Below are positions 8,342 through 16,654 of a DNA stretch of 38,729 bases, in pieces. The stretch covers positions 1 through 38,729 of the forward strand of contig JAEYOU010000605.1 of assembly GCA_023411405.1 (NCBI GenBank), read 5' to 3'. Both the position numbers and the translations under genes were made by a program. This DNA is from Pseudomonadota bacterium. GTDB lineage: Bacteria; Myxococcota; Myxococcia; Myxococcales; Anaeromyxobacteraceae. Position 1 is the stretch's first letter. Every line of letters begins with the position of its first letter. The notes beneath the pieces were generated by a model. It had not been told where the DNA came from. It saw nothing but the letters and a program-made list of their open reading frames with translations, and did no database searches.

Positions 8342-9849
8342 GCGGCGGCATGCATCGGAACCCACAGCTCCCGGCGCACCTCCACGACATCCGCAAGCGG
8401 GTGGAGGGGTTCGCGCGCGGGTACGGCCTCGACTTCTTCGACACCGTCTTCGAGGTGCTCGGGTTCGACGAGATCAACATGGTGGCCGCCTACGGCGGCT
8501 TCCCCAACCGCTACCCGCACTGGCGGTTCGGGATGGAGTACGAGCGGCTGGCGAAGGGGTACGAGTACGGCCTCTCGAAGATCTACGAGATGGTCATCAA
8601 CAACGACCCCTCGTACGCGTACCTGCTCGAGTCCAACATGGACGTGGACCAGAAGCTGGTCATGGCCCACGTGTTCGGGCACGTCGACTTCTTCAAGAAC
8701 AACTTCATGTTCCGGCACACGAACCGGAAGATGATGGACCAGATGGCGAACCACGCCACGCGCGTGCGCCGCTACCAGGACAAGCTCGGCGTGGAGCCGG
8801 TCGAGGACTTCATCGACCGGTGCCTCTCGCTCGAGAACCTCATCGACTACCAGTCCCCCTACGTGAAGCGCCGCCCGGATCACCCCAAGCCGCCGGGCGA
8901 GCCCGAGGAGCGGGTCGTCGCCCAGGGGTTCAAGACCGACCGCGAGTACATGCGGCAGTACATCAACCCGCCCGCGTTCCTCGAGGCGCAGCAGAAGCGG
9001 CTCGACGAGGAGGCGGCGCGGAAGAAGAAGTTCCCGGAGCGCCCGGAGCGCGACGTGCTCCTCTTCCTCCTCGAGCACGCGCCGCTCGAGCGCTGGGAGC
9101 ACGACGTCCTCTCGATCATCCGGGAGGAGGCGTACTACTTCGCGCCGCAGGGCCAGACCAAGATCATGAACGAGGGGTGGGCCACTTACTGGCACTCCAA
9201 GATCATGACCGAGAAGGCGCTCGACGCCTCCGAGATCATCGACTACGCCGACCACCACTCCGGCACGCTCGCCACCCACCCCGGCCAGCTCAACCCGTAC
9301 AAGCTCGGCGTCGAGCTCTGGCGCGACATCGAGGACCGCTGGAACAAGGGGCGCTTCGGGAAGGAGTACGACGACTGCGACTCCTTCGTGCAGCGGCGGA
9401 ACTGGGACAAGAAGCTCGGGCTCGGGCGCGACAAGATCTTCGAGGTCCGCAAGCACTACAACGACGTCACCTTCATCGACGAGTTCCTCACGCTCGAGTT
9501 CTCGCTCCAGCAGAAGCTCTTCACCTACGGGTACAACGAGAAGCACCAGCGCTGGGAGATCATGGAGCGCGAGTTCCGGAAGGTGAAGGACAAGCTGCTC
9601 CACATGCTGACAAACTTCGGCCAGCCGTCGATCTCGGTCGAGGACGGGAACTACGAGAACCGCGGCGAGCTCTACCTCGTGCACAAGCACGACGGCGTGG
9701 ACCTGAAGCTCGACTACGCCCGCGACACGCTCCGGAACGTCCAGTCGCTCTGGCGCCGCCCGGTCAACCTGCACTCGAAGGTCGAGGGCCGGGGCACCAT
9801 CTTCCGCTACGACGGACGGGAGCACTCCGACCGGCGCGCGGACCTTTGA
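8338..9849 (+). CDS. spoVR: SpoVR family protein
   Basis: A 503-residue SpoVR/YcgB family protein. Family signatures are FFDTVFEVLGFDEINMVAAYGGFPNRYPHW, YGLSKIYEMVINNDPSYAYL, HVFGHVDFFKNN, KIMNEGWATYWHSKIM, and HSGTLATHPGQLNPYKLGVELWRDIEDRW. The many conserved His, Glu and Asp residues in these motifs suggest a metal site, but the function remains unclear; in Bacillus the homologue affects spore cortex formation. The ATG at 8338 overlaps the DUF444 stop by 4 bases. A longer open frame from 7900 lies over DUF444 and is not used. With prkA and DUF444 it forms the conserved stress/sporulation trio. Confidence 0.95.
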   Translation: MSGGMHRNPQLPAHLHDIRKRVEGFARGYGLDFFDTVFEVLGFDEINMVAAYGGFPNRYPHWRFGMEYERLAKGYEYGLSKIYEMVINNDPSYAYLLESNMDVDQKLVMAHVFGHVDFFKNNFMFRHTNRKMMDQMANHATRVRRYQDKLGVEPVEDFIDRCLSLENLIDYQSPYVKRRPDHPKPPGEPEERVVAQGFKTDREYMRQYINPPAFLEAQQKRLDEEAARKKKFPERPERDVLLFLLEHAPLERWEHDVLSIIREEAYYFAPQGQTKIMNEGWATYWHSKIMTEKALDASEIIDYADHHSGTLATHPGQLNPYKLGVELWRDIEDRWNKGRFGKEYDDCDSFVQRRNWDKKLGLGRDKIFEVRKHYNDVTFIDEFLTLEFSLQQKLFTYGYNEKHQRWEIMEREFRKVKDKLLHMLTNFGQPSISVEDGNYENRGELYLVHKHDGVDLKLDYARDTLRNVQSLWRRPVNLHSKVEGRGTIFRYDGREHSDRRADL

Positions 9850-10060
9850 ACGGGGCGTGCCTCCCCGCCCCGACGGCGGAGCCCGATGGTCGGTCGCCGC
9901 CGCCCCACCCCGATCGCGCAGGGCCCTGGGCCGCGCGCGACCCGGACCCGGCCGAGCGTCCTCCACGAAGCCGTCCGGTACGCCGGCCGAGCGGTCCCTT
10001 TTCTGTCTGGGCCCTGAACCTGCGCTTCCTGGCATCACCTGATCTTGGTACATTGCTGGG

Positions 10061-11374
10061 ATGCCGGACGCTTGGCCCCCCGACGATGCTCCGCGCCGCC
10101 GCAGGCTCCCCGCCCTGCTGGCCGCCCTCGGCTTCCTCTCGACCATCGGACTGGCCCTGGCGGGTGCGTTCGGGCTCTTCCCGTCCCTCCCGCAGGCACC
10201 CGTCCCCGAACCGGTCCCGGTCGCCGAGGCGCCAGCTCCCGCACCCGTGGTCGAGCCCGCGCCGGCGGCGCCCGCCGAGCCGGAGCGCTTCTCCGCCGTG
10301 ACGGCGCGACTCGCCCGGAACCAGACCGTCGCCCAGGCGCTCGTGAAGCTCGACGTCCCGATGGTCGAGGTGAACGCGATCGTCGAGGCGCTCAAGGACA
10401 CCCTGCCCTTCCAGCGCACGCGCCCCGGTGACCAGCTCCGCGTGGAGCGGCGCGAGGGCGAGGACGCCGTCTGGCGGTTCAGCTTCCGGCAGAGCACCGC
10501 GGACGAGTGGACCGCCGAGCGGCTCCCGGACGGCACGTTCCGGGGCGCGAAGCGCGCGGTGCAGCTCACGACCGAGCTCGCCCGCGTGGAGATCGAGATC
10601 CAGGGCTCGCTCTGGGCGAGCCTCGAGCGGACCGGCCAGGCTCCGGAGCTCGCGGTGCTGGCGAGCGACGTGCTGGCATGGGACGTGGACTTCTACCAGG
10701 ACGTGCGCGGGGGCGATCGGCTGCGCGTGCTGGTCGAGCGCATCCTCGTGGACGGCGAGCTGCTCCGCTACGGCGAGGTGCTCGCCGCCGAGTACGACGG
10801 CGCGTCGACCGGCACGAAGAAGCTCTTCCGGTACACCGACCCCACCGGCCAGACGAGCTACTACGACGAGAGCGGCCAGAGCGCCCGGCGCGGCTTCCTC
10901 AAGTCGCCGCTCAAGCTCGCGCGCGTCGGCTCCGGGTTCGGGAACCGCAGGCACCCGGTCCTCGGCTACATGCGGGCGCACCAGGGCGTGGACTACCGGG
11001 CGCCCACCGGCACGCCGGTCTGGGCCGTCGGCGACGGCTTCGTGAAGCAGGCCGGCTGGAACGGCCAGTGCGGGAAGTCCGTCACCATCCGTCACCGCAA
11101 CGGCTACGAGACCGTCTACTGCCACCTCTCCTCGGTCGCCGTCTCGGCGGGCAAGAGCGTGTCGCAGAAACAGTACATCGGCGCCGTCGGCTCGACCGGC
11201 CTCTCCACCGGTCCCCACCTCCACTACGCCGTCAAGAAGAACGGGACGTACGTGAACCCGCTCCACCTCAAGGTCCCGCGCGACGCCCCGGTGCCGGCGC
11301 AGCTCCTCGCCGACTTCCAGGAGAAGATCGCGCCGATGCGCGCGAAGCTCGCGGGGACGGACGCGGTCAACTGA
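10061..11374 (+). CDS. Membrane-anchored M23 (LytM-type) peptidoglycan endopeptidase
   Basis: A 437-residue protein with an N-terminal transmembrane or signal segment (about residues 16-38: LPALLAALGFLSTIGLALAG) and a Pro/Ala-rich linker (to about 75). Next comes an OapA/LysM-like segment (LARNQTVAQALVKLDVPMVEVNAIVEAL, FQRTRPGDQLRV) and a C-terminal M23 domain. The zinc and catalytic residues are present: H307-xxx-D311 in HQGVDY, YCHL, and H386-L-H388 in GPHLHYA. It therefore looks active, cutting peptide crosslinks in the periplasm. The architecture matches the YebA/MepM type. It stands alone, with 211 bases of apparently non-coding DNA upstream, and is probably a housekeeping gene next to the island. 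Confidence 0.92.
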   Translation: MPDAWPPDDAPRRRRLPALLAALGFLSTIGLALAGAFGLFPSLPQAPVPEPVPVAEAPAPAPVVEPAPAAPAEPERFSAVTARLARNQTVAQALVKLDVPMVEVNAIVEALKDTLPFQRTRPGDQLRVERREGEDAVWRFSFRQSTADEWTAERLPDGTFRGAKRAVQLTTELARVEIEIQGSLWASLERTGQAPELAVLASDVLAWDVDFYQDVRGGDRLRVLVERILVDGELLRYGEVLAAEYDGASTGTKKLFRYTDPTGQTSYYDESGQSARRGFLKSPLKLARVGSGFGNRRHPVLGYMRAHQGVDYRAPTGTPVWAVGDGFVKQAGWNGQCGKSVTIRHRNGYETVYCHLSSVAVSAGKSVSQKQYIGAVGSTGLSTGPHLHYAVKKNGTYVNPLHLKVPRDAPVPAQLLADFQEKIAPMRAKLAGTDAVN

Positions 11375-11475
11375 ACGCCTCGCGGCGTCGCCGCACCGAA
11401 CGAGCTTCCACCCGGCCGCCGAAGCATCTAAGCTCTCCCTCCAGGCTCACATCCTGACCTTGGGAGGGGGGACGG

Positions 11476-14400
11476 GTGCCTCAAAGGACGATCGAGCTGC
11501 GCGCGGGAGACCTCGCGGAAGAGGATCTCCTCGTCGAGCACGTCATGGGTCTCGAAGGGCTCTCGGAGCCCTACGCCTTCGAGGTCGCGTTCCGGACCGT
11601 GAGCGGCGAGGCCATCGACCTGGCCGCGCTCCGCGGGGCGGACGCGCTCCTCACGCTCCGCGGGGCCGGAGACACGGAGCGCCACGTCCACGGCATCCTC
11701 TGGTCCGCGAGCACGGGCGAGGTGGTCGCCGGGCGCCCGCGGTACCGGGCGCGGATCGTCCCGCGGCTCCAGCTCCTCGCGCTGGTCCACGCGAGCCGCG
11801 TCTTCCAGTCGCTGTCGACGCCGGAGATCGTCCAGGAGCTCCTCGACGCCGCCGGCGCCCAGCACCGGAGCGCGCTCTCCGGGAGCTACCCGGCGCGCGA
11901 GTACTGCGTCCAGTACCGCGAGTCCGATCTCCAGTTCGTGCTCCGGCTCCTCGCGGAGGACGGGATCTTCTTCTCGTTCGAGCACGGCCCGGACGGACAC
12001 GTCCTCGTGCTGCACGACGGCGGGAGCACGTGCCCGGAGCTCCCCGGCGGCGGCGACCTCCCGTACCGGCCGCCTGCGCCCTCCGGGAAGTGGGGCGACT
12101 TCGAGCTGCTCGACCGCGTCGCGCACGGCCACAGCGTGGCCGCCGGGAAGGTGACGGTCCGCGGCTTCGACTTCGAGCGGCCCGAGATGCCGGTCGACGG
12201 CGCGAGCCGGGCGGACGACCCGCTCCGGATCGAGCACTACGAGTGGCCCGACGGCTTCGTCGATCCGCGGGCGGGGACGCGCGTCGCCGCCGCGCGCCTC
12301 CAGGAGCGGCGGATCGAGACCGAGCAGGTCGTCGGCGAAGGGACCTGCGTGCGGCTCGTGCCCGGCGCCACGTTCCGGGTGGTCGACCACCCGAGCGCCG
12401 CGCTCGAGCAGGAGCTCCTCCTCGTCCGCGTCCGCCACGACGCCCGGCAGTGGGCGGGCGCCGACCAGGCGAGGCCCGACGAGACGTACCGGGGCGCGTT
12501 CGTCGCCGTCCCCGCCGCAGCGGCCATCCGCCCGCGCCGCGTGCACGCGCGGCCCGTCGCCTTCACCGAGACCGCCACCGTGGTGGGCCCGGCCGGCGAG
12601 GAGATCCACGTCGACGGGCACGGACGGGTGAAGGTCCAGTTCCAGTGGGACCGCGAGGGCCGCAGGGACGACCGCGCGAGCTGCTGGGTGCGCCTCGCCC
12701 AGCGGTGGGCGGGCGCGGCCTGGGGCGCCAGCTTCGTCCCGCGCATCGGGCAGGAGGTGCTGGTCCGGTTCCAGGACGGCGATCCCGACCAGCCGCTCGT
12801 GATCGGCGCGGTCTACAACGGCGATCACGCGACGCCGATCGCGCTCCCCGAGGAGAAGACCCGCAGCACGCTCCGGAGCCAGACGTCGCCGAGCGACGAG
12901 GGCGGCTCGAACGAGCTGCGGTTCGAGGACGCGAAGGACGCGGAGGAGATCTACCTCCACGCCCAGCGGGACGATCGGATCGTCGTCGAGAACGACAAGG
13001 CCCAGTCGGTCTACGCCGACGAGGCGCTCGAGGTGGACAAGGACCGCAGCCGGACCGTGGGCGGGAACCAGACCTTGCGCGTGGGCATGGTCGACGCCTC
13101 GAAGGTCGACGGCGACCAGACCACGGTGGTCACGGGCGACCGGCAGACGCGGGTCGCCGCCTCGCACACCGAGCGCGTCGGCGGCTCCCAGTCCGTCAGC
13201 GTCGCGAGGCTTCAGCAGGTCGAGGTGGCGAAGGCGAGCGCGGTGCAGGTCGGCGCCGGGGCGGCGCTGACCGTGGGCAGCGCGTACGCCGTGACGGTGG
13301 GCGGCGTGCACAACATCGCCGTGGGTGGGGCGCGCCTCGAACAGACCGGCGGCCTCAAGGCCGTCGGGATCGGCGCGCACGCCGAGCAGCGGGTCGGCAA
13401 GAGCGCCGAGGCGCGCGTCGCCGCGGACGAGCAGCTCTCGGTCGGAGGGGCGGCGGAGCTCACGGTCAAGAAGGACCTCGCGGACGAAGTCCGTGGCCGC
13501 GCGACCCTCCAGGTGACCGGGCCCACGGGGATCCTCGCGAAGAGCATCCAGCTCGAGGCCCAGCAGAAGCTCAAGATCACCGTCGGCGGGAAGCTCCTCC
13601 TCCAAGTCCAGAGCTCCGGCGCGGTCCAGGTCAACGGCAGCACCGCGACCGTGACCGCGAGCGGCCCCGTCGCGCTGAAGGGCGCGAGCGTCTCGAAGAC
13701 GAGCGGCGCGGGGGCGAGCGGGGCGGCGCAGAAGGGGAAGGCAGAGAAGAAGGCCGAGAAGGCGAGCGTCAAGTCGGCCAAGTGGACCAAGGCGGAGGTG
13801 CTACCGCTCCACGAGGACGCCTCCGGCGCCGTCCCCGCGGCCTGCAAGGTGAGCCCCGAGGTCGACGTCACGAACGTCCCGGACGGCACGAAGGCCGTCA
13901 TCCTCGTCTGTCACTGCGCGTCAGGCTCGATGGTGAAGGGCGGGCGCATCAAGTGCGAGGTGAAGGGCGGGAAGCTCGTCGACGCGAAGACCAAGAAGCC
14001 CCCGGAGTTCACCTTCGGCCCGGAGCAGACGCCCTGGGATCCGTACGACAAGCCTTTCTTCTTCTTCAAGGGATCGATCCAGCACCAGGGGCTGAAGTTC
14101 GAGACGCCGGCGGACTTGAAGGACGGCGGTAAGGCGCTGCGGGTGAAGTACTTCCACGTGTGCGCCGCAGACCACTGGGCCGACACCGATAGGTGGAATC
14201 CCCTCAACACCGCACTCGAGGCTCGCGACATCGCGGCGCTTCTCGACGCGGTCCCTGGAAGCAAAGCTGAGGTCTGGGTCTCCCGCTCATCTGTCCCGAC
14301 GCTGCAGGAGTGGGCGCGGTACATGTCCGGCACGTACTGCTATCACCACGGCAGCCACGGGAGCTGCGAGGACCGCCTCACCCATGCGTGGACCCAGGAA

Positions 14401-14889
14401 GAGTACCCGCAAGGCCCGGTCGGGACCTGGCGAAGCGTCGTTCTTCTCGTCTGGCAGAACGGTGACGCAACCATTCTTGGCGACGATGAGGTCCGCGACA
14501 AGAAGGTCTTCAAGAGTGTCCCGCGTTATCTGGTGTATCTCGACTGTTGCCTCGCGGGATGGGAGCCGAGCCTCGGGCGCGCCTTCGTCGCCCGGGGCAC
14601 GCAGTACGTGCTCGCTTTCCGCAGGGTGATTCCCGATCGCGAGGCCCGGCACATGGCGCACGCATTCCACGATCAGTGGACGCGGGCACACAAGCTCAAC
14701 CCGGCGAAGATCCGGGATGTCTTCTTCCATACCGGCGCGCCCTATTTCGTGAAGATGAGGCCCGTGCTCATCGGATGGCGCTATGAGCCGATTCTCGATC
14801 CGTCCACCGGCCCCGTGCAGAAGGCCGCCGCCGCACTGAAATCGACACTCAACGGCGTTGCCGCCTCTATCGGCGAGCTGTTCAAGTAG
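11476..14889 (+). CDS. vgrG: VgrG spike protein with C-terminal caspase-like protease domain
   Basis: A 1137-residue evolved VgrG, the trimeric spike of type VI-like injection systems. Residues 1-330 are gp27-like (SRVFQSLSTPEIVQELLD, YCVQYRESDLQFVLRLLAEDGIFFSF). About 366-450 is the gp5 OB fold (GPAGEEIHVDGHGRVKVQF, FVPRIGQEVLVRFQDGDPDQP). About 530-735 is a beta-helix needle of VGG-type repeats. A Lys/Ala linker (740-765) leads to an Ig-like segment (770-895). The last part (about 895-1110) has a caspase-like pattern: a helix-strand core, then YHHGSHGSC (H961-G962) and, 64 residues on, YLDCCLAGW (D1023, C1024, C1025). The GTG start at 11476 follows TTGGGAGGGGGG. The C-terminal part has less biased codons than the VgrG core. 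Toxin role and substrate are inferred. Confidence 0.9.
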   Translation: MPQRTIELRAGDLAEEDLLVEHVMGLEGLSEPYAFEVAFRTVSGEAIDLAALRGADALLTLRGAGDTERHVHGILWSASTGEVVAGRPRYRARIVPRLQLLALVHASRVFQSLSTPEIVQELLDAAGAQHRSALSGSYPAREYCVQYRESDLQFVLRLLAEDGIFFSFEHGPDGHVLVLHDGGSTCPELPGGGDLPYRPPAPSGKWGDFELLDRVAHGHSVAAGKVTVRGFDFERPEMPVDGASRADDPLRIEHYEWPDGFVDPRAGTRVAAARLQERRIETEQVVGEGTCVRLVPGATFRVVDHPSAALEQELLLVRVRHDARQWAGADQARPDETYRGAFVAVPAAAAIRPRRVHARPVAFTETATVVGPAGEEIHVDGHGRVKVQFQWDREGRRDDRASCWVRLAQRWAGAAWGASFVPRIGQEVLVRFQDGDPDQPLVIGAVYNGDHATPIALPEEKTRSTLRSQTSPSDEGGSNELRFEDAKDAEEIYLHAQRDDRIVVENDKAQSVYADEALEVDKDRSRTVGGNQTLRVGMVDASKVDGDQTTVVTGDRQTRVAASHTERVGGSQSVSVARLQQVEVAKASAVQVGAGAALTVGSAYAVTVGGVHNIAVGGARLEQTGGLKAVGIGAHAEQRVGKSAEARVAADEQLSVGGAAELTVKKDLADEVRGRATLQVTGPTGILAKSIQLEAQQKLKITVGGKLLLQVQSSGAVQVNGSTATVTASGPVALKGASVSKTSGAGASGAAQKGKAEKKAEKASVKSAKWTKAEVLPLHEDASGAVPAACKVSPEVDVTNVPDGTKAVILVCHCASGSMVKGGRIKCEVKGGKLVDAKTKKPPEFTFGPEQTPWDPYDKPFFFFKGSIQHQGLKFETPADLKDGGKALRVKYFHVCAADHWADTDRWNPLNTALEARDIAALLDAVPGSKAEVWVSRSSVPTLQEWARYMSGTYCYHHGSHGSCEDRLTHAWTQEEYPQGPVGTWRSVVLLVWQNGDATILGDDEVRDKKVFKSVPRYLVYLDCCLAGWEPSLGRAFVARGTQYVLAFRRVIPDREARHMAHAFHDQWTRAHKLNPAKIRDVFFHTGAPYFVKMRPVLIGWRYEPILDPSTGPVQKAAAALKSTLNGVAASIGELFK

Positions 14890-14898
14890 GGCACCATC

Positions 14899-15390
14899 AT
14901 GCCGCCGAGTCTTCGCCACCCTCCCCTGCTCGACGCTGCCGACCTTCGGGCACGGGCGATCGCCCAGTGCACGGAGAAGGTTGCGGCCACGTTGGACGGT
15001 GAGTATCGGGTGGAGCCGCTCCCGGACGCTCTCGAGTGGAATCCTGTTGCCCTCCGCCACGTCTACGACCAACCGGCGGTCGTCTGGCGATCGTTCGACG
15101 CCTTCGATGTCATCCTCGATGAAACGAACCAACCAGTGGGCTTCGTCGACGAGGACAAGTGGCGTTCGTGCTCCTGGCGCGACCTGCCACGCGCCGACGC
15201 CGAGGCGCTGGCACGCGCCACCGGCTTGCTCCCGCCTACGGCTGTCCTGGCGGAGTGCCTGCCGGGCGAGCGCGGGTGCCTCGAGCTTCGCTTTGCCTCC
15301 CCTGCACCTGGCGGCCCGCGCGTGCGCGTGCGCGTCAACCCGGCGCGGATGGCGGTCATCTCCATCGAGCCGGAGGAGACCGGGCCATGA
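14899..15390 (+). CDS. Unknown protein, candidate immunity/accessory factor 1 of VgrG-caspase
   Basis: A 163-residue protein I do not recognise. It has no signal peptide or membrane segment and is predicted to be cytoplasmic. Readable stretches are VEPLPDALEWNPVALRHVYD and, near the C-terminus, VRVRVNPARMAVISIEPE, which resembles the last strand of a PepSY-like fold. It begins 9 bases after the vgrG stop and overlaps the next start in ATGA. Position directly behind an effector-type VgrG suggests an immunity protein or an effector chaperone. No homology is claimed. Confidence 0.65.
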   Translation: MPPSLRHPPLLDAADLRARAIAQCTEKVAATLDGEYRVEPLPDALEWNPVALRHVYDQPAVVWRSFDAFDVILDETNQPVGFVDEDKWRSCSWRDLPRADAEALARATGLLPPTAVLAECLPGERGCLELRFASPAPGGPRVRVRVNPARMAVISIEPEETGP

Positions 15391-15632
15391 CGGAGATCGA
15401 AGCGAGAAGCCGCGCCGAGGCCTCGCGGGCCACGCACGGCATCTCCCCGGAGTGCGGGGTGCACCATGCGGAGAGGAGGTACATCGAGATCGGGGCGAAA
15501 GAGCCGGACGAGCCCGCCCCTTCCCGTGACCTGCTCGCCTGGGTGGTTCAGTTCACGAATGGCAGGGCATGGATCGAGCTCGCTCTGGACGACGAGAGCG
15601 GGGAGGTGGTCCGAGTGGAGCGCTCACGGTGA
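15387..15632 (+). CDS. Small PepSY-like protein, candidate immunity/accessory factor 2
   Basis: An 81-residue protein with no signal peptide. The C-terminus (LLAWVVQFTNGRAWIELALD followed by a Glu-Val-Val strand) follows the strand-turn-strand pattern of PepSY-type modules, with ARSRAEASRATHG as the preceding helix. The ATG overlaps the upstream stop (ATGA), and the stop overlaps the GTG of the next gene (GTGA), so it is translated in a coupled chain. The function is unknown; it is related in style to the 176-residue protein two genes downstream. Confidence 0.6.
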   Translation: MTEIEARSRAEASRATHGISPECGVHHAERRYIEIGAKEPDEPAPSRDLLAWVVQFTNGRAWIELALDDESGEVVRVERSR

Positions 15633-16111
15633 CGGCCCTGGGATGCGCGGTCTTGTTCCTGGCGGTCCACGCGACCGCCGACTTCCGGACGACAAACGCC
15701 GAAGTGACACGAGAGAGGAGCCAGGTCGCGGTGACCACGATCGGCGAAGACCTGTTGCGGGGCGTGCTCGAGCACAACTACGCCCTCGCGCTCGTTCGGG
15801 TTGCCTCGGTGAAGGTCGTGGCTCCCGGGACGCGAAGCGAAGCCGCCGTGGCCGAGCTTTCCATCGAGCGCGTACTCTACGGCACACTGCCGCCGAAGCT
15901 CACAGCCCGGCGGTACACCGGAAACGGAGACACGCTGGTCCGACGCGACCTTCGATATGTGGTGATGCTGAAGCAGGGAATGAGTCACTCCCCCCTGCTG
16001 GCGTTCGTGGAAGTGCTCCCCGGCGCCGAGGACGAGGCCGTCCGCGTCCATCACGAGGCGATCGAACGACTCAGGAAGACCGTGAAGCCGAGGGGCGACG
16101 ATGGCCGGTGA
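15629..16111 (+). CDS. Small exported protein, candidate periplasmic factor
   Basis: A 160-residue protein. The GTG at 15629 is chosen because it overlaps the upstream stop (GTGA) and begins exactly at a signal-peptide-like segment (TALGCAVLFLAVHATADF); an in-frame ATG at 15569 would lie inside the upstream gene. The mature part has strands such as YALALVRVASVKVV, AVAELSIERVLYG and LRYVVMLKQG. This pattern is reminiscent of exported beta-sandwich proteins in which a released gene product is described by YG.LP. Function is unknown. Its export would put it in the compartment where an injected toxin arrives, if the toxin acts there. Confidence 0.6.
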   Translation: MTALGCAVLFLAVHATADFRTTNAEVTRERSQVAVTTIGEDLLRGVLEHNYALALVRVASVKVVAPGTRSEAAVAELSIERVLYGTLPPKLTARRYTGNGDTLVRRDLRYVVMLKQGMSHSPLLAFVEVLPGAEDEAVRVHHEAIERLRKTVKPRGDDGR

Positions 16112-16631
16112 GCACGCAGACCCCGGGCTGAAGACCGCGGAGGAGTTCGTCTTCGAGTCGCTCAAGGGCCAGCTCGAGCGAGTGGGCGAGCCTGAGGCCG
16201 TGCTCTATCTGCGCCACCTGATCTCGACGCAGGTCGAGTCGGTTGCGCAGGAAGGCACGCGGCGCCGGGTGCGGCTGAAGCTGTACCAGCGGACCTCGGA
16301 CTTCTCCGTGCAGCTCAACGCGATCACCGGAGAGCTCCGCGGCTGGTACTTCGCCGCCCTCCGGGAGCACCCGGGGCGCGATCTCGATCCCGCCGAGGCG
16401 CTCGCCGTGGCCACGAAGGCCGCCGCGCCGCCGGCCGACGCTGAGCTGGAGCACTCCGGGTACGAGGAGCAGGCCGACGAGCCGGTGTTCGTGGCCCGCT
16501 GGCGCCACGTCGTGGACGGGATCCCGGTGGAGCGGGACTTCATCCACGTCCTCGTGAACGGCGCGACGGGCCGTGCATTCATGATGCAGCGCCACTGGCA
16601 CGAGCCGAACGAGGAGCCGAGCTGGCGCTGA
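16101..16631 (+). CDS. PepSY/YcdB-like protein, candidate immunity/accessory factor 4
   Basis: A 176-residue cytoplasmic-looking protein. Two similar halves can be seen: VRLKLYQRTSDFSVQLNAITGELRGW and PVERDFIHVLVNGATGRAFM, each a strand pair closed by a Gly-Thr-Gly or Thr-Gly turn, as in PepSY and YcdB-type repeats. The helix DLDPAEALAVATKA between them also fits that fold. It overlaps the preceding gene by 11 bases and ends 23 bases before the second vgrG. It could serve either VgrG. Confidence 0.6.
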   Translation: MAGEHADPGLKTAEEFVFESLKGQLERVGEPEAVLYLRHLISTQVESVAQEGTRRRVRLKLYQRTSDFSVQLNAITGELRGWYFAALREHPGRDLDPAEALAVATKAAAPPADAELEHSGYEEQADEPVFVARWRHVVDGIPVERDFIHVLVNGATGRAFMMQRHWHEPNEEPSWR

Positions 16632-16654
16632 GCGCCGACGGTCGGGAGGGACGA

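Noticed and set aside
9850..10060. A possible sigma-54 promoter before the M23 gene (TGGCAT and TTGCT are both present)
   Set aside because: The spacing between the GG and GC dinucleotides is wrong in every combination.
11376..11475. A promoter directly upstream of the first vgrG
   Set aside because: Only a weak AT-richer spot (CATCTAAG) is seen, with no matching -35 or -24/-12 element.
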